DNA from: Actinoalloteichus caeruleus DSM 43889
GTDB lineage: Bacteria; Actinomycetota; Actinomycetes; Mycobacteriales; Pseudonocardiaceae
DNA length: 64,000 nucleotides
Reading direction: 5' to 3'
NCBI RefSeq assembly: GCF_000429185.2
Contig: NZ_AUBJ02000001.1
Location: forward strand, 62,001-126,000
A model generated the notes under the pieces. The model was given only the letters and a program-made list of their open reading frames with translations, did no database searches and was not told the DNA's origin. Both the position numbers and the translations under genes were made by a program. This document shows, piece by piece, positions 27,716 through 36,987 of the stretch; within the stretch, counting starts at the first letter, position 1, and every line of letters begins with the position of its first letter.

Positions 27716-28834
27716 TCAGAAGAAGGCCTTGGCCAGGCGCAGCGCGCCCTGCTTCCACGGGTCCCGGTGGGTCCGCCCGGTGCGTGTGACGGCGTGGTCG
27801 GTGGCCCGTCCGCGCCACCACTCGTAGGTGCGCAGCAGGGTCTCCCCGTTGCTGTACCGGGGTTCGAACCCGAGCACCCGGCTCGCCCGGCTGGTGTCCA
27901 CGTAGGAGTCCCGGACGAGTTTGTGCACCAACCGCTTGTAGACGGGGGAGAGGCGGAGCGCCGCCAGCCCTCGGAGCACGGCGACCGCCGGCAGCACCGG
28001 CACACCGACGACCCGCCCGCCGTGCCCGGCCGCGTCCAGCACGCCCTGGAAATCCTCCCGCAACGTGCCGAACCTCGTGGCACCAACATTGAACGTGTCG
28101 TTCACCGTGGCGTCCGGCATTCGTAACGTCGCGCGCACCACCGCGCAGAGATCGTCGACATCCAGCATTTGGGCCCGTTTTCGCCCTCCTGCTGGGAGCG
28201 GAAATGACCGGCCCTCGTCCGCCCATTCGAAGAGCATGGAAAACAGGCCGAGACGTTCCTCCCCGAGAAAGGTTTTCGGGCGCAGGACCGGTGCGCACAA
28301 CCCGGAATCCCGTTCTCGCTCGACCAGGATCTCCGCCGCCCTTTTCGCCTCGCTGTAGGGGTCGACGGGGCGGCACGGGTAGTCCTCGGGAGTGGGGCAG
28401 TCCTTCGGTAGCCCATACACCGCGGTCGACGACACGTGCACCAGTCGGGGGACACCGGCGGCCCGGACGGCGCGGAGCACCGAGTCCGTGCCGTCGACGT
28501 CGACGGACCTGATCTCGGACGCGCGGTGGCTCGGGAGCGCCGCCGCCGCGTGCACCACCGCATCAGCTCCGCTGAAAATCCTGGTCAGCGTGGTGGTGTC
28601 CCGAATGTCCGCCGTGTGGAATGTCGCGCGGTCCCGGGTCCGGGCCGGTGCTGGGCGCAGGTCGACCCCCACCCACCGCACCTCGGGCCAGTCCTGCGCG
28701 ACCAACGCCGTCCCGAGCATCCCCGCCGCCCCGGTGACGACGACGCGCCGGGGTTCCGCGGCGGCCCCCGGTTCCCGGGCCCCCCGCGTCCCCACCTCGG
28801 CGGCGGAGTTCTTCTCCGTGTGTCCCGACATCAT
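27716..28834 (-). CDS. NAD-dependent epimerase/dehydratase (extended SDR)
   Basis: 372-residue extended SDR. The Rossmann glycine motif is VVVTGAAGMLGTALV, the catalytic Ser/Tyr/Lys are in VHVSSTAVYG and VDPYSEAKRAAE, and the substrate region has FNVGATRFG. It likely modifies a nucleotide or polyprenyl sugar. Two adjacent ATGs follow GGAGGG; the second has the better spacing. A 195-base gap separates it from the UbiA gene. A decayed relative is found near 31.4 kb on the same strand. Confidence 0.92.
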   Translation of the reverse strand: MMSGHTEKNSAAEVGTRGAREPGAAAEPRRVVVTGAAGMLGTALVAQDWPEVRWVGVDLRPAPARTRDRATFHTADIRDTTTLTRIFSGADAVVHAAAALPSHRASEIRSVDVDGTDSVLRAVRAAGVPRLVHVSSTAVYGLPKDCPTPEDYPCRPVDPYSEAKRAAEILVERERDSGLCAPVLRPKTFLGEERLGLFSMLFEWADEGRSFPLPAGGRKRAQMLDVDDLCAVVRATLRMPDATVNDTFNVGATRFGTLREDFQGVLDAAGHGGRVVGVPVLPAVAVLRGLAALRLSPVYKRLVHKLVRDSYVDTSRASRVLGFEPRYSNGETLLRTYEWWRGRATDHAVTRTGRTHRDPWKQGALRLAKAFF

Positions 28835-29799
28835 GTGCCCTCCAGCTTTCCGGACGTGCTCCCGCCACGTCGGACAGCCCGAAGGGGTTGGCAGCGCCGC
28901 CAACTCGCCGAATCCGGGGTGTCCGAAAAAGGGAGACGGTGATCGGCGGCGGTGCCGTCTGGAATGTTCCGGACGGACACTAACCAGTGCTGAATGCGGG
29001 TGCAAGGAGTTTCCGTCGGCGGTCCGGAATTGCGCGGTTGGGATGAGTTGGGTGGCCTCCGGAACGCCTACTCGAGGGGGCCGAAGGGTCGATCGATCCT
29101 TAAGTGCCGCTGACGCCATCCGGCGGACACCCGCGGCGGCCGGACCCGTCGATCGAGGGGAAGCGCGCCGGAGCGGCCCCCTGGCGCGGTGCCTGGCGCC
29201 GGCAGGGCGGCGGTCCTCCCCGGCGGCTCGCGCCGGGGGCGCCACATCCCCGGTCGGGTGTGGCCGGCTGGTCATGTCCCGCCCGCACCACCGGGCAGCT
29301 GTGATCTGCTGGGCTCCGTCGCCCGTCGCCCGTCGCCCGTCGCCCGTCGCCCGTCGCCCGTCGCCCGTCGCCCGTCGCCCGTCGCCCGTCGCCCGTCGCC
29401 CGTCGCCCGTCGCCCGTGCAGCATCAGGACCGTCACACCGGTAGCGGGTCCTCCGACGCGGGAGCGCGGACGGCGGGCCCCGCCCTTCCCGAGCCGGTGC
29501 CGTGGAGCCGGCGGGCGCGGCGCGACCCCGAACGTGCCGCCGGACGATCAGGGCTGGGCGGGACGGGTTGGTGACCGGGGCCGGGCGCCGGGGGCCCGCT
29601 CCGGCGGCGGGTGACGCGACGGCGCGGGCGACCAGGCCCACCGAACCGCCCCGCCGAACCCGGCGGAACACCGGTCCCGGCCGCGTGGTGCGGGCCCACC
29701 CGGTCGAGGGCCGGTCGCCGCCGACCCGCTCCGACTCGCCGCGCGGGACAGGGACTGAGCGACGCGGTTCCGGTCGCGTCGCCGGAGGACCCGCCAGGC
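28835..29799. other. Long intergenic region with heptamer array
   Basis: 965 bases between two minus-strand genes. The first 250 bases before the epimerase are less GC-rich (for example GGAATGTTCCGGACGG near 28961) and probably carry its promoter. The heptamer array lies at 29317-29417. The rest shows no protein-like frame. Confidence 0.4.
29317..29417. repeat. Tandem array of about 14 copies of heptanucleotide CGCCCGT
   Basis: Perfect 7-bp repeats (CGTCGCC phase shown as CGCCCGT) run without interruption for about 101 bases. The unit length of 7 is not a multiple of 3, so the array keeps every frame open and creates false long ORFs through it. It is not inside a real gene. Copy number is likely to vary by slippage. 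Confidence 0.92.
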
Positions 29800-30975
29800 T
29801 CAGGGCGAGGTCCCCACCGTCGCCGGCCGGCTGGGCAGGGCACCCCGCCGGGCATCCCGCCGGACGGACCAGCTGCCCCACAGGAAGAACACCACGTCCG
29901 CGAGGACCAACAACACCCGGCTGGCGGTGGCCACCACGACCGCCGCACCGAGCGGCAGACAGGTGGTGAGGAGCGCGACCAGCACCCCTTCGCGGATGCC
30001 GAGGCCGTCGGGAACGACGAAGGCGATGTTGCCGGCCACCGTCGCCAGCGCGAAACCACCCACGGCTGGCAGCACCGCCTCGACGGGATCGGCTCCCAAC
30101 CCGACGGTCAACACCCAGAGGTGCGCGCCCGTGACCAACCAGAACAGCGCGCAGATCCACACGCCTCGGCGGAGCGGGGCCACCGCCACCGGCACCAGCC
30201 TGGACCGCAGTGGGCGGAGCCGGGCGGCCCACCGCAGGCAGAGGGCCAGCGACCACGGGATGAGCACGAGGGCCGCCGCCGCACCCGCCAGCCCCCCGAG
30301 CAAGACCAGCACCCCGCCGTCGAACATCAGCGCGGACACGGGGAGCGCCACCAGGATCCCGGCGGTCAGCGAGACCATGAGGAACGCGCCGAAGGCGGCG
30401 GTGAGGTGCGTGGCGGTGACGCGGTGGCGTGCGGCCAGCGAGGCCTGGAGCACCACCGACCACACCAGGCCGGGCACGTACTTGCCCAACACCCCCACCG
30501 AGTACAACCGAACGGTGTCCCGCGCTCCGAGCGGGGTGGACAGCGCCTGGAGGGGTTCACGCCACGCCAACGCCATCAGGGCCACGCCGAGCAGGGCCGG
30601 GAGGAAGGAGAGCAGCAGGACCAGGGGGCTGAGGTCGCGCGCCGCGTCCCCGATCTCACCACGCTGGTCCCACAGCCCCCGCGTCACGATCACGGCGGCG
30701 GTGACGAGGATCGCGAGGGTGATCGTCGCGCGGACCCAGGGGAGCGCGACGAGCCGCCGCAGGGTGTGGGCCGCGTGACGCGCCCTCCCGGCTGGCGCGC
30801 GCGCCTCCTCCTGGCCGGGGGCAGCCGTGTCCGGCCCGGCCCCGTCGTTCGACGGCGTCGCCGGTGCCCTGCCTCGCTGGTCCTGAGCTGGTTCGCCCTC
30901 TGGAGCCACGCGAACGGCGGTGCCGGCGGCCGGTTCGCGGTCCGGCGAGACCGGTTCCTTGGTCTTCTCGGTCAT
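29800..30975 (-). CDS. LPG-synthase-type (UPF0104) membrane protein, second paralogue
   Basis: 391 residues with a long hydrophilic start (about 75 residues, Pro/Glu/Ala rich) and about eight membrane helices. It shares VLGKYVPGLVWSVVLQASLA and FVVPDGLGIREGVLVALL with the protein at 23142-24323, clearly a duplication. Both likely act as flippase-type proteins for lipid-linked intermediates. ATG MTEKTKEP with GGAGGA upstream. It is upstream of the epimerase but separated by the array region, so it probably has its own transcript. Confidence 0.9.
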   Translation of the reverse strand: MTEKTKEPVSPDREPAAGTAVRVAPEGEPAQDQRGRAPATPSNDGAGPDTAAPGQEEARAPAGRARHAAHTLRRLVALPWVRATITLAILVTAAVIVTRGLWDQRGEIGDAARDLSPLVLLLSFLPALLGVALMALAWREPLQALSTPLGARDTVRLYSVGVLGKYVPGLVWSVVLQASLAARHRVTATHLTAAFGAFLMVSLTAGILVALPVSALMFDGGVLVLLGGLAGAAAALVLIPWSLALCLRWAARLRPLRSRLVPVAVAPLRRGVWICALFWLVTGAHLWVLTVGLGADPVEAVLPAVGGFALATVAGNIAFVVPDGLGIREGVLVALLTTCLPLGAAVVVATASRVLLVLADVVFFLWGSWSVRRDARRGALPSRPATVGTSP

Positions 30976-32412
30976 CGGTGCTCCTCCAACGCCACGGTGG
31001 CCGACCGCCCACCGTGGTCCGACGGTCCTGCGGTGCGGATCGGGTTGAACGCACGGAACTCACCTGGGATGCGCCGCCCCGGTCGCGGCCGCCGACCCGG
31101 GGGCACGGGCGAGCCGGGGACGGGAGGCGGGCCTGCTCGCCAGCGGCCTGGCCGTCGAACTCGGGGGCGGAACCGTCTCCTCGCGGAGGAACCGGGCCGG
31201 GCCGGCCGTTGGAGGAGGGCCACGAACCGGGACGAGGTCGCCTCGCGGACGTCTCGGCAGTGCTCGGCCCGTGCCCGGTGCCGGTGGCGGCACCTCTCAC
31301 GGGCGGAGTGGGACCGGCCGCGCGGTGTGCCGCGCCACGGCGAGGAGGTGGACTCGTCCGGCGGCCCACCAGCAGAGAGAACACAACCGGTCGCTCCTCG
31401 CCGAGAAACGTCCCCGCACCCGGACCGATGCGTGAGAACAGCATTGTTTCGCTTCCCACCAGTTTTCTCGGCGGTCGCCTCTTCGGAACTCTACGACTTC
31501 CGCGCGGGAAGGAGGTAGTCCTCGTCCTGGTGGTGGGAGTGTCACGGTCGGTGGACGCGGGGGGAGGCCGGACCGCTGGCCGGGGATGGGGTGATCGGGG
31601 AAGGCCCATGCCCCCTGTCGCGTGGATGTTCGCCCAGGTGAGAGTCTTGCCGTGTCCGTCGAGGCCTTCGTGACCCGCCACCGGGAGCGCCTCTCGCCGC
31701 CGGCGGGAGGCGCGACACGAGCCGCCAGGTGGTGACCCGGAGTGACGGAGTGGGCGTCGTCGTGCCCGGCGAAATGAGACGGGAAATGTGTCGTCCGGAC
31801 GGGTGAAATAGTAGAACGGGGGCTGGCGGGAACGCCGCCGTTGTTCCTTCTTTCGGAGGAGAGAACTGGCGGCCGGGTGCATATCGTGTTCGTTTTCCCC
31901 GCGCTCCGGGGTCGGATCGGGACGTGGCCGGTGAATCACGTGGTCGCACCTGGTCGGCGTGCCGGGGCCGGGGGCGGACCACGCGTCCTCGTGCCGCCAG
32001 GGGTCGAGGTCGTCCGCGCGGTCCCCGGGGATCGTCCCGGCGCGGTGGAGGTGGTGCCAGCACCACGTCCGGTCGCCCCCTCCGCGACGCGGACGCCGGG
32101 GAGCGGCGTCGTCGGACCGGATCCGGTGTCGGCACGAGCCGTCTCACCCGAGGCCGACCGCCCCCCCCGGGGCGGGGACTGGCGGTCCACGGGCCGGGCT
32201 GGGCGCTCGCGATCACCACGCGCGAAGGCCACCGGGCGTGGGGACCCGTTCCGGGACGGGCCCGGCACCCCCGGCCGCCTCTCGTCCCCGGGCCTGGCGC
32301 GGGGCACGGACGCCCCGAGGCCGGACGACGGCAGGTGGCCCGAGCTCAGGCGGGCTCGGGGCGAACGAGGAGCCGTCGCGGGGCGGGGATGCGGCTACGA
32401 GGTCCCCGGACA
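30976..32412. other. Gene-poor region
   Basis: About 1.4 kb without an intact gene. The only coding signal recognised is the epimerase remnant at 31340-31525. The stretch 31740-31900 is less GC-rich than its surroundings and has a GGAGGAG purine run at 31855, but the frame after it (from 31879) has no recognisable protein content. Confidence 0.45.
31340..31525 (-). pseudogene. Decayed NAD-dependent epimerase fragment
   Basis: On the minus strand the residues TFLGEER, then VVFSLL, match TFLGEERLGLFSML of the intact epimerase at 27716-28834. About 112 bases earlier comes an EDY codon run that pairs with TPEDYP in the intact gene, where the same spacing is 114. Base-by-base comparison gives roughly two-thirds identity over 65 bases around FLGEER. 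A stop codon and a net two-base shift lie between the blocks. It is a remnant of a second epimerase beside the duplicated membrane protein. Confidence 0.6.
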
Positions 32413-32454
32413 CGGCGAGGGCGCGCTCCCCCGGGGGGAAACGCGCCCTCGCCG
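32413..32454 (-). terminator. Stem-loop terminator of cold-shock gene
   Basis: Perfect 13-bp stem (CGGCGAGGGCGCG with its complement) and a 16-base loop, beginning 14 bases after the stop codon of the cold-shock gene. No T run, as usual for actinomycetes. Confidence 0.8.
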
Positions 32455-32468
32455 TCGTTGACGAAGCC

Positions 32469-32672
32469 TCAGATGACGCTCACGCCGGTGGCCTGCGGGC
32501 CGCGCGTGCCCTGGCCGACCTCGAAGCTGACCCGCTGGTTCTCCTCCAGGGTGCGGAAGCCGTTGCCCTGGATCTCCGAGTAGTGCACGAAGACGTCGGG
32601 ACCGCCGTCCTCGGGGGCGATGAAGCCGAAGCCCTTCTCGGAGTTGAACCACTTCACGGTGCCCTGAGCCAT
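32469..32672 (-). CDS. Cold-shock protein (CspA family)
   Basis: 67-residue single cold-shock domain. RNP1 is GFGFIAP and RNP2 is VFVHYSEI, with the family start [11 protein letters not shown]. It binds single-stranded nucleic acid and acts as an RNA chaperone. Length is standard. AGGAGA stands six bases before the ATG. The upstream spacer to the next gene is about 296 bases, leaving room for the long untranslated leader typical of csp genes, and a strong stem-loop follows. Confidence 0.97.
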   Translation of the reverse strand: MAQGTVKWFNSEKGFGFIAPEDGGPDVFVHYSEIQGNGFRTLEENQRVSFEVGQGTRGPQATGVSVI

Positions 32673-32881
32673 GCCTGTCTCCTCTGTGGATGGCGTGTAC
32701 GTGTCGCCGCCGGTGCCGCGACCCGGGTCGTCTCAGACGGGAGCGTTCCCCGACTCTGCCTTGAGGAAAACCACATGCCCACCACGACGTTTCGCGAGCG
32801 CGTCACACGAACACAAAACGACGACCGACGACAGTGAATCACATCCATCTCCCGACCGCCCGTCGATCACCTCGCGTGTCG

Positions 32882-32953
32882 GCCTCCCGGCGGTCCGGGA
32901 ACCGCGCCGCCGGGAGGCGCGGACGGGGGCTCCCCGGTGGCCGGGGAGCCCCC
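32882..32953 (-). terminator. Two consecutive strong hairpins downstream of the phosphoesterase gene
   Basis: A 13-bp perfect stem with a 3-base loop (GGGGGCTCCCCGG and its complement, 32925-32953) is followed by a 12-bp stem (GCCTCCCGGCGG and its complement, 32882-32919). Both lie just after the minus-strand stop at 32969 and form a likely double terminator. Confidence 0.8.
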
Positions 32954-32968
32954 ACTCGCCTCTCCGGG

Positions 32969-35900
32969 TCAGCGCCCGCCGCTGGTGGTGAACCCGCGGA
33001 CCGCGGAGCGGGCCGTCACGCCCTCGGCGTCGCTCACCTCGGCGAACCAGGCGTAGCGGGTGCCCTCTCGCAGCCCGCTCCACTCCAGGGCCGCCTCCCG
33101 CCCCGACTCGGTGGGGACGGTGCCGATCTCCGCCACGGGCCCGAGCAGCCCGAGACCGGTGGTCTCCACCTTCCTGGGGGTCAGGAGGTCGACGTCCAGC
33201 ACGAACTCGTCGTCGGCGTCGCCGTAGCGGCCCTCGCCGTCGTACTCCCACGAGTTGTGCTCGCCCAGCGACGGGGAGTAGGTGTTCACCGCCATCCGCC
33301 CGGCGTCGGCGTCGAACTGGAGCAGGCGCAGGAACCCGGTCCTGCGCTGCCCGTCCACCTCGAACGCCTGGTAGTCGGCGAGCATCTCGACCACGGTCCG
33401 GTCACCATCGCCGACTTCGTGCTGGACGACGGTGGACACGCCGTGGAAGTGGCCGGACAGCACCAGGAACACGTTGTCGTGCGGTTCGACGAGCTCGTCC
33501 CAGAAGACGTCGCCCTGGGCGGTCCACCGCCCGTTCTCCCGGGTGGCGCGCTCGCCCTCCGGCCGCAGGTACTCGTGGGTGCCGAGGATGACGTTGTGGT
33601 CCGGGTGCGCCTCGATGACCCGACGGGCCCAGGCGATCTCCTCCGGGTCGGCGAAGTAGCCGACGCTGAGCATCAGGAAGTCCAGCCCGCCGGCCTCGAC
33701 GAGGTCGTAGTGGCTGCTGTTGTCGCCCTCGCGCCACGACCCACCCCACCACGGCTTGTCCTCGTAGCGGTCCGGCCCGAAGTACTCGTTGTACAGGTCG
33801 TTGGTCAGGCCCCACTTGTTGTCGTGGTTGCCGGGCAGGATGCCGTTGGGCAGGCCCGCGTCGTCGAGCAGCCGCTGAGCGTCGGAGGCGAACTCGAACT
33901 CGTGGCGGGCCCGTTCCTCGCGGTCGACGCCGCGGATCCAGGTCTCGATGATGTCGCCGGTGTGGAACGAGTAGTCGATCTTCCTGGCCTCCTGGTTGGC
34001 CACCAGCCAGGAGTTGATCGCCGTGTAGGCCTCGCGGAAGTCCTCAGCGAGGAACTGGGTGTCCGTGACGTGCGCGACGGAGAAGTCGTACTCGTGGGGG
34101 TTGGCGAACTCCTGGTTCGGCTCCTCCGAGCCACCGAAGGACTCACCGGTCCGGGGGCCGTCCTGCACGAGCAGGTTCACCGTCCGGCCCCGGACCATGC
34201 TCGACACGTCAACCCGGCCCAGCAGGCCGATCTCCTCCCCGTCGACGCCAGCCCCCGCGTCCAACAGCGTCCACTGCCCGGCGCGGTGGTCCCACGCCCT
34301 CAGCTGGAGCTCGTTGCGGCCGCTGGAACGCCCCGACCAGCTCACGTGGAACTCCGGGACGTCCCGGAGGTGTTCGCCGACGACCAGTTCGAAGCGCTGG
34401 AAGGGGAAGTCACCGGAGCGGTCCTCGCTCACCAGCGGTTCGGCACCGGGAGCCCCGGGGACGTGCGGACGTCCCACCCGCTCCTCCCCAGGAACCCGGA
34501 GGACGCTCGGGGGAGCCTCGGACGTGGCGCCGCTGAAGGACTTGGTGGCCGAGTCCACCACCGGGATTACCGGGGCGCCCCGGAATGAGACCCGCATCGT
34601 GTCGCCGTTGGGGTGGTGCACCCGGCTCGTCAGCTCCGCGTCCCGGTCCACGACCGCGCCATCCGCCGGTCCGCCCAGCTCGGGCGTCCAGGGCCGGGCC
34701 CGGGTGTCCAGCTCCACCGGCTCCAGATCGGCCGGGTCGGGCACCGCCGGGTCCCGGGGCTCCGGGGTCACCAACTCGCCCGGAGTGCGGGGCGCCTTGG
34801 CGAAGTCGGCGACGTTGTCCCCGGTCGAGCGCGCCCGCTGGTAGCTCTCCCCCTCGGAGGTCAGCAGCGAGTTGTGCAGGGCCAACCCGAGCACGCAGGG
34901 GCTGGTGACGTCCTGGTACCCGAAGTCGGCGGTGCGGACGTAGGCACCGGCGGCGTCGACCAGCCGCTCGTCCGCGTCCTGGAGCCACACGCCGTAACCG
35001 TCGTCGTTCAGGCTCGTCGGGTAGGTGGTGTCGGCGACGTCGGCGAGCTCCGAGCCGGCGCGGGCGGCCAGGAAGGTCTCACCGGGGGCGAGGGTCGTGC
35101 CCGCCGGGGCGGTGAACTGCGGCGTGGTGACCCGACGCCCGGTGCCGGCGCAGCGGTGCAGCGACCACCCGTCGATGCTCACCGGCTCGTCACCGTAGTT
35201 CGCGATCTCGACGAAGTCGTCGTTCGTGCCACCCGGACCGGCGTTGGCGAACTCGCTGATGCGCACCGGGCCGAACTCGAAGGGCTCCTCGACCAGGTCC
35301 TCCGGGTCGTGGATGACCAGCTCGCCGGGTGTGCGGGGTGCCTTGACGAAGTCCGCCCGGTTGTCCCCGGTGGAGCGGTGGCGCTGGTAGCTCTCGCCGT
35401 ACCCGTAGTCGAGGGTGTTCGGCAGGCGTTCGCCCTGGGCGCAGGCGCTGTCCAGGTGGTCGTAGACCGACACCGCGTCGACGATGGCACCGTCGGCGTC
35501 CTCCAGCAGCGCGCCGAAGCCGGCGTCGTTGAAGCTGACGCCGTAGCGCGCGTCCGGGTCCTCCACCGTCGACGCCGAGCCGGCCCGGCTGATCACGTAG
35601 GTCTCGCCCGGTTGGAGGACCTTCTCGGGCAGCGGGTCCAGCTGGCGGGTGCCGGCGTCCCGGCGGCCCGTGGCGGTGCACCGGTAGAAGCTCCAGCCGG
35701 TGATGTCCACGGGCTCGTCCCCGAAGTTGGCGAGCTCGACGAAGTCGTCGTTGGTGCCGCCGGGCCCTCCGTTGGCGACCTCGCTGAACAGGACGTCACC
35801 CGGGCGCGCCCCCTCGTCGGGAGTGGTCGCGTTCGGCGCTCCGGGTGTGCGGCGGGCGGCGATGAAGTCGGCGGCGTTGTTCCCGGTGGAGGACACCCGC

Positions 35901-36427
35901 TGCCAGCTCTGCGCCCGCTTGTAGTCGAGCGTGTTCGGGATGTTGGCGCCCTGGGCGCAGTCGCTGTGCACGTGCGCGGGGTAGACGCCGACCGAGTCCA
36001 CCATGCGGTGCTCGGCGTCCTCCAGGTACACGCCGAACCCGTTGTTGTTGAAGCTGACGTCGTACCGGGCGTCCGGGTCCTCGATGGTGCTGGCGTTGCC
36101 CGACCGGGTGATGAGGTAACTCTCGCCGGGGGCCAGTCGGACGCCGTCGAGCGGCGGCACCTGCGGGCTGCTCACGTGCGCGCCCTCCCCGGAGCAGCGG
36201 AACACCCACCACCCGGTGAGATCGGCCTCGGCGTCGCCGTAGTTCGTCAGTTCGAGGAAGTCGTCGTTCGTCCCTCCGGGGCCCCCGTTGGCGAGTTCGC
36301 TGATCCGGACGTCCGGCGTGCCGCCGGCGCTGGCCTGCTCACCAGGGGCGATGACGACCAGGGGGATCGCCAGCGCGGCGGCCAGTGCCGCCGGTAGTGG
36401 TCGTGGAACTCCGAGCCGGCGGCTCAT
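32969..36427 (-). CDS. Exported lamin-tail-domain (x3) calcineurin-type phosphoesterase
   Basis: 1152 residues. A signal peptide (about 1-34) ends at ASAGG. Three lamin-tail domains follow, starting near residues 40, 211 and 388, each opening with ISE(L/V/F)AN(G/A)GPGGTNDDF(L/V)E. A jelly-roll-like region (about 600-790) leads to a metallophosphoesterase domain with HTGDIIETW (about 817), ILPGNHDNK (about 862), THEYL and SGHFHG (about 990), then a short Fn3/Ig-like end. It is a secreted enzyme or surface-bound phosphodiesterase; lamin-tail domains often bind DNA or surfaces. AAGGGAG precedes the ATG. Confidence 0.92.
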   Translation of the reverse strand: MSRRLGVPRPLPAALAAALAIPLVVIAPGEQASAGGTPDVRISELANGGPGGTNDDFLELTNYGDAEADLTGWWVFRCSGEGAHVSSPQVPPLDGVRLAPGESYLITRSGNASTIEDPDARYDVSFNNNGFGVYLEDAEHRMVDSVGVYPAHVHSDCAQGANIPNTLDYKRAQSWQRVSSTGNNAADFIAARRTPGAPNATTPDEGARPGDVLFSEVANGGPGGTNDDFVELANFGDEPVDITGWSFYRCTATGRRDAGTRQLDPLPEKVLQPGETYVISRAGSASTVEDPDARYGVSFNDAGFGALLEDADGAIVDAVSVYDHLDSACAQGERLPNTLDYGYGESYQRHRSTGDNRADFVKAPRTPGELVIHDPEDLVEEPFEFGPVRISEFANAGPGGTNDDFVEIANYGDEPVSIDGWSLHRCAGTGRRVTTPQFTAPAGTTLAPGETFLAARAGSELADVADTTYPTSLNDDGYGVWLQDADERLVDAAGAYVRTADFGYQDVTSPCVLGLALHNSLLTSEGESYQRARSTGDNVADFAKAPRTPGELVTPEPRDPAVPDPADLEPVELDTRARPWTPELGGPADGAVVDRDAELTSRVHHPNGDTMRVSFRGAPVIPVVDSATKSFSGATSEAPPSVLRVPGEERVGRPHVPGAPGAEPLVSEDRSGDFPFQRFELVVGEHLRDVPEFHVSWSGRSSGRNELQLRAWDHRAGQWTLLDAGAGVDGEEIGLLGRVDVSSMVRGRTVNLLVQDGPRTGESFGGSEEPNQEFANPHEYDFSVAHVTDTQFLAEDFREAYTAINSWLVANQEARKIDYSFHTGDIIETWIRGVDREERARHEFEFASDAQRLLDDAGLPNGILPGNHDNKWGLTNDLYNEYFGPDRYEDKPWWGGSWREGDNSSHYDLVEAGGLDFLMLSVGYFADPEEIAWARRVIEAHPDHNVILGTHEYLRPEGERATRENGRWTAQGDVFWDELVEPHDNVFLVLSGHFHGVSTVVQHEVGDGDRTVVEMLADYQAFEVDGQRRTGFLRLLQFDADAGRMAVNTYSPSLGEHNSWEYDGEGRYGDADDEFVLDVDLLTPRKVETTGLGLLGPVAEIGTVPTESGREAALEWSGLREGTRYAWFAEVSDAEGVTARSAVRGFTTSGGR

Positions 36428-36651
36428 GTGTGCTCCCTTGGCTGCGGAAGTGCGCCGGCCCGTGTCGGCGGCGCGCTGACAGCTGCCAACCCTCGACAGC
36501 CCGGGTGAACCGTGGCGCGGTGGTCGTTGATCAGGTGGTGAACGGCCGGCTAACACTCACGCGGTTCACACATCGGATCGGCGGTGGCACCGGTCGGGTG
36601 AGCGGTGGCCCCCGCCGTTCGGGGCGGTGGGGGAGGGGCCATCCTGGGGAG

Positions 36652-36987
36652 GTGACGGGATGGACGCCGGAGACCGACCAGTTGGGTGCGTTGCTCGCGG
36701 GGACCGCCGAGCGGGCACGCGCGGGGTTCCACCGCCGGAACGGGCGGCTCGGAGCGTCCTCGACGGTGCACGCGGTGCGGCTCCAGCGGTGGGTCGGTGG
36801 TGTCGAGGTCCCGGCTCCCGCCTGCCACGTGGGGAGCGGGACCTGGGACTTCACCACCTTCCACCCGACGGGGGACGGGGTGACGTGTCGGCGCTGCCGG
36901 CGGTCCGGCGCGGTCGGGGTCACCGATCTCGTGTCCCGTTCGGCCCGGCAGCTGAGCTTCGACGACGCCCAGGACTCCCTCTTCTGA
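36652..36987 (+). CDS. Small hypothetical protein with a CxxC pair
   Basis: 111 residues, not recognised. It has an acidic N-terminal helix (TPETDQLGALLAGTAERARA), a Cys-His pair in APACHVGSGTWDF, and CRRCRRSGAVGVTDLV, which could form a zinc ribbon. The GTG start is very close to its GGGAGG site, so the exact start is uncertain. It is divergent from the giant phosphoesterase. Confidence 0.6.
   Translation: MTGWTPETDQLGALLAGTAERARAGFHRRNGRLGASSTVHAVRLQRWVGGVEVPAPACHVGSGTWDFTTFHPTGDGVTCRRCRRSGAVGVTDLVSRSARQLSFDDAQDSLF

Noticed and set aside
29317-29417. CRISPR array
   Set aside because: Units are seven bases with no spacers, so this is a simple tandem repeat.
28835-30463. Upstream extension of the epimerase frame through the heptamer array
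   Set aside because: The 7-bp repeat keeps all frames open. The extension reads as RRATGDG repeats and the ATG at 28834 has a good ribosome site.
31841-32461. Plus-strand 206-codon frame after a GGAGGAG run
   Set aside because: The content is Arg/Pro/Gly filler, it runs into the csp terminator, and no family is recognised.
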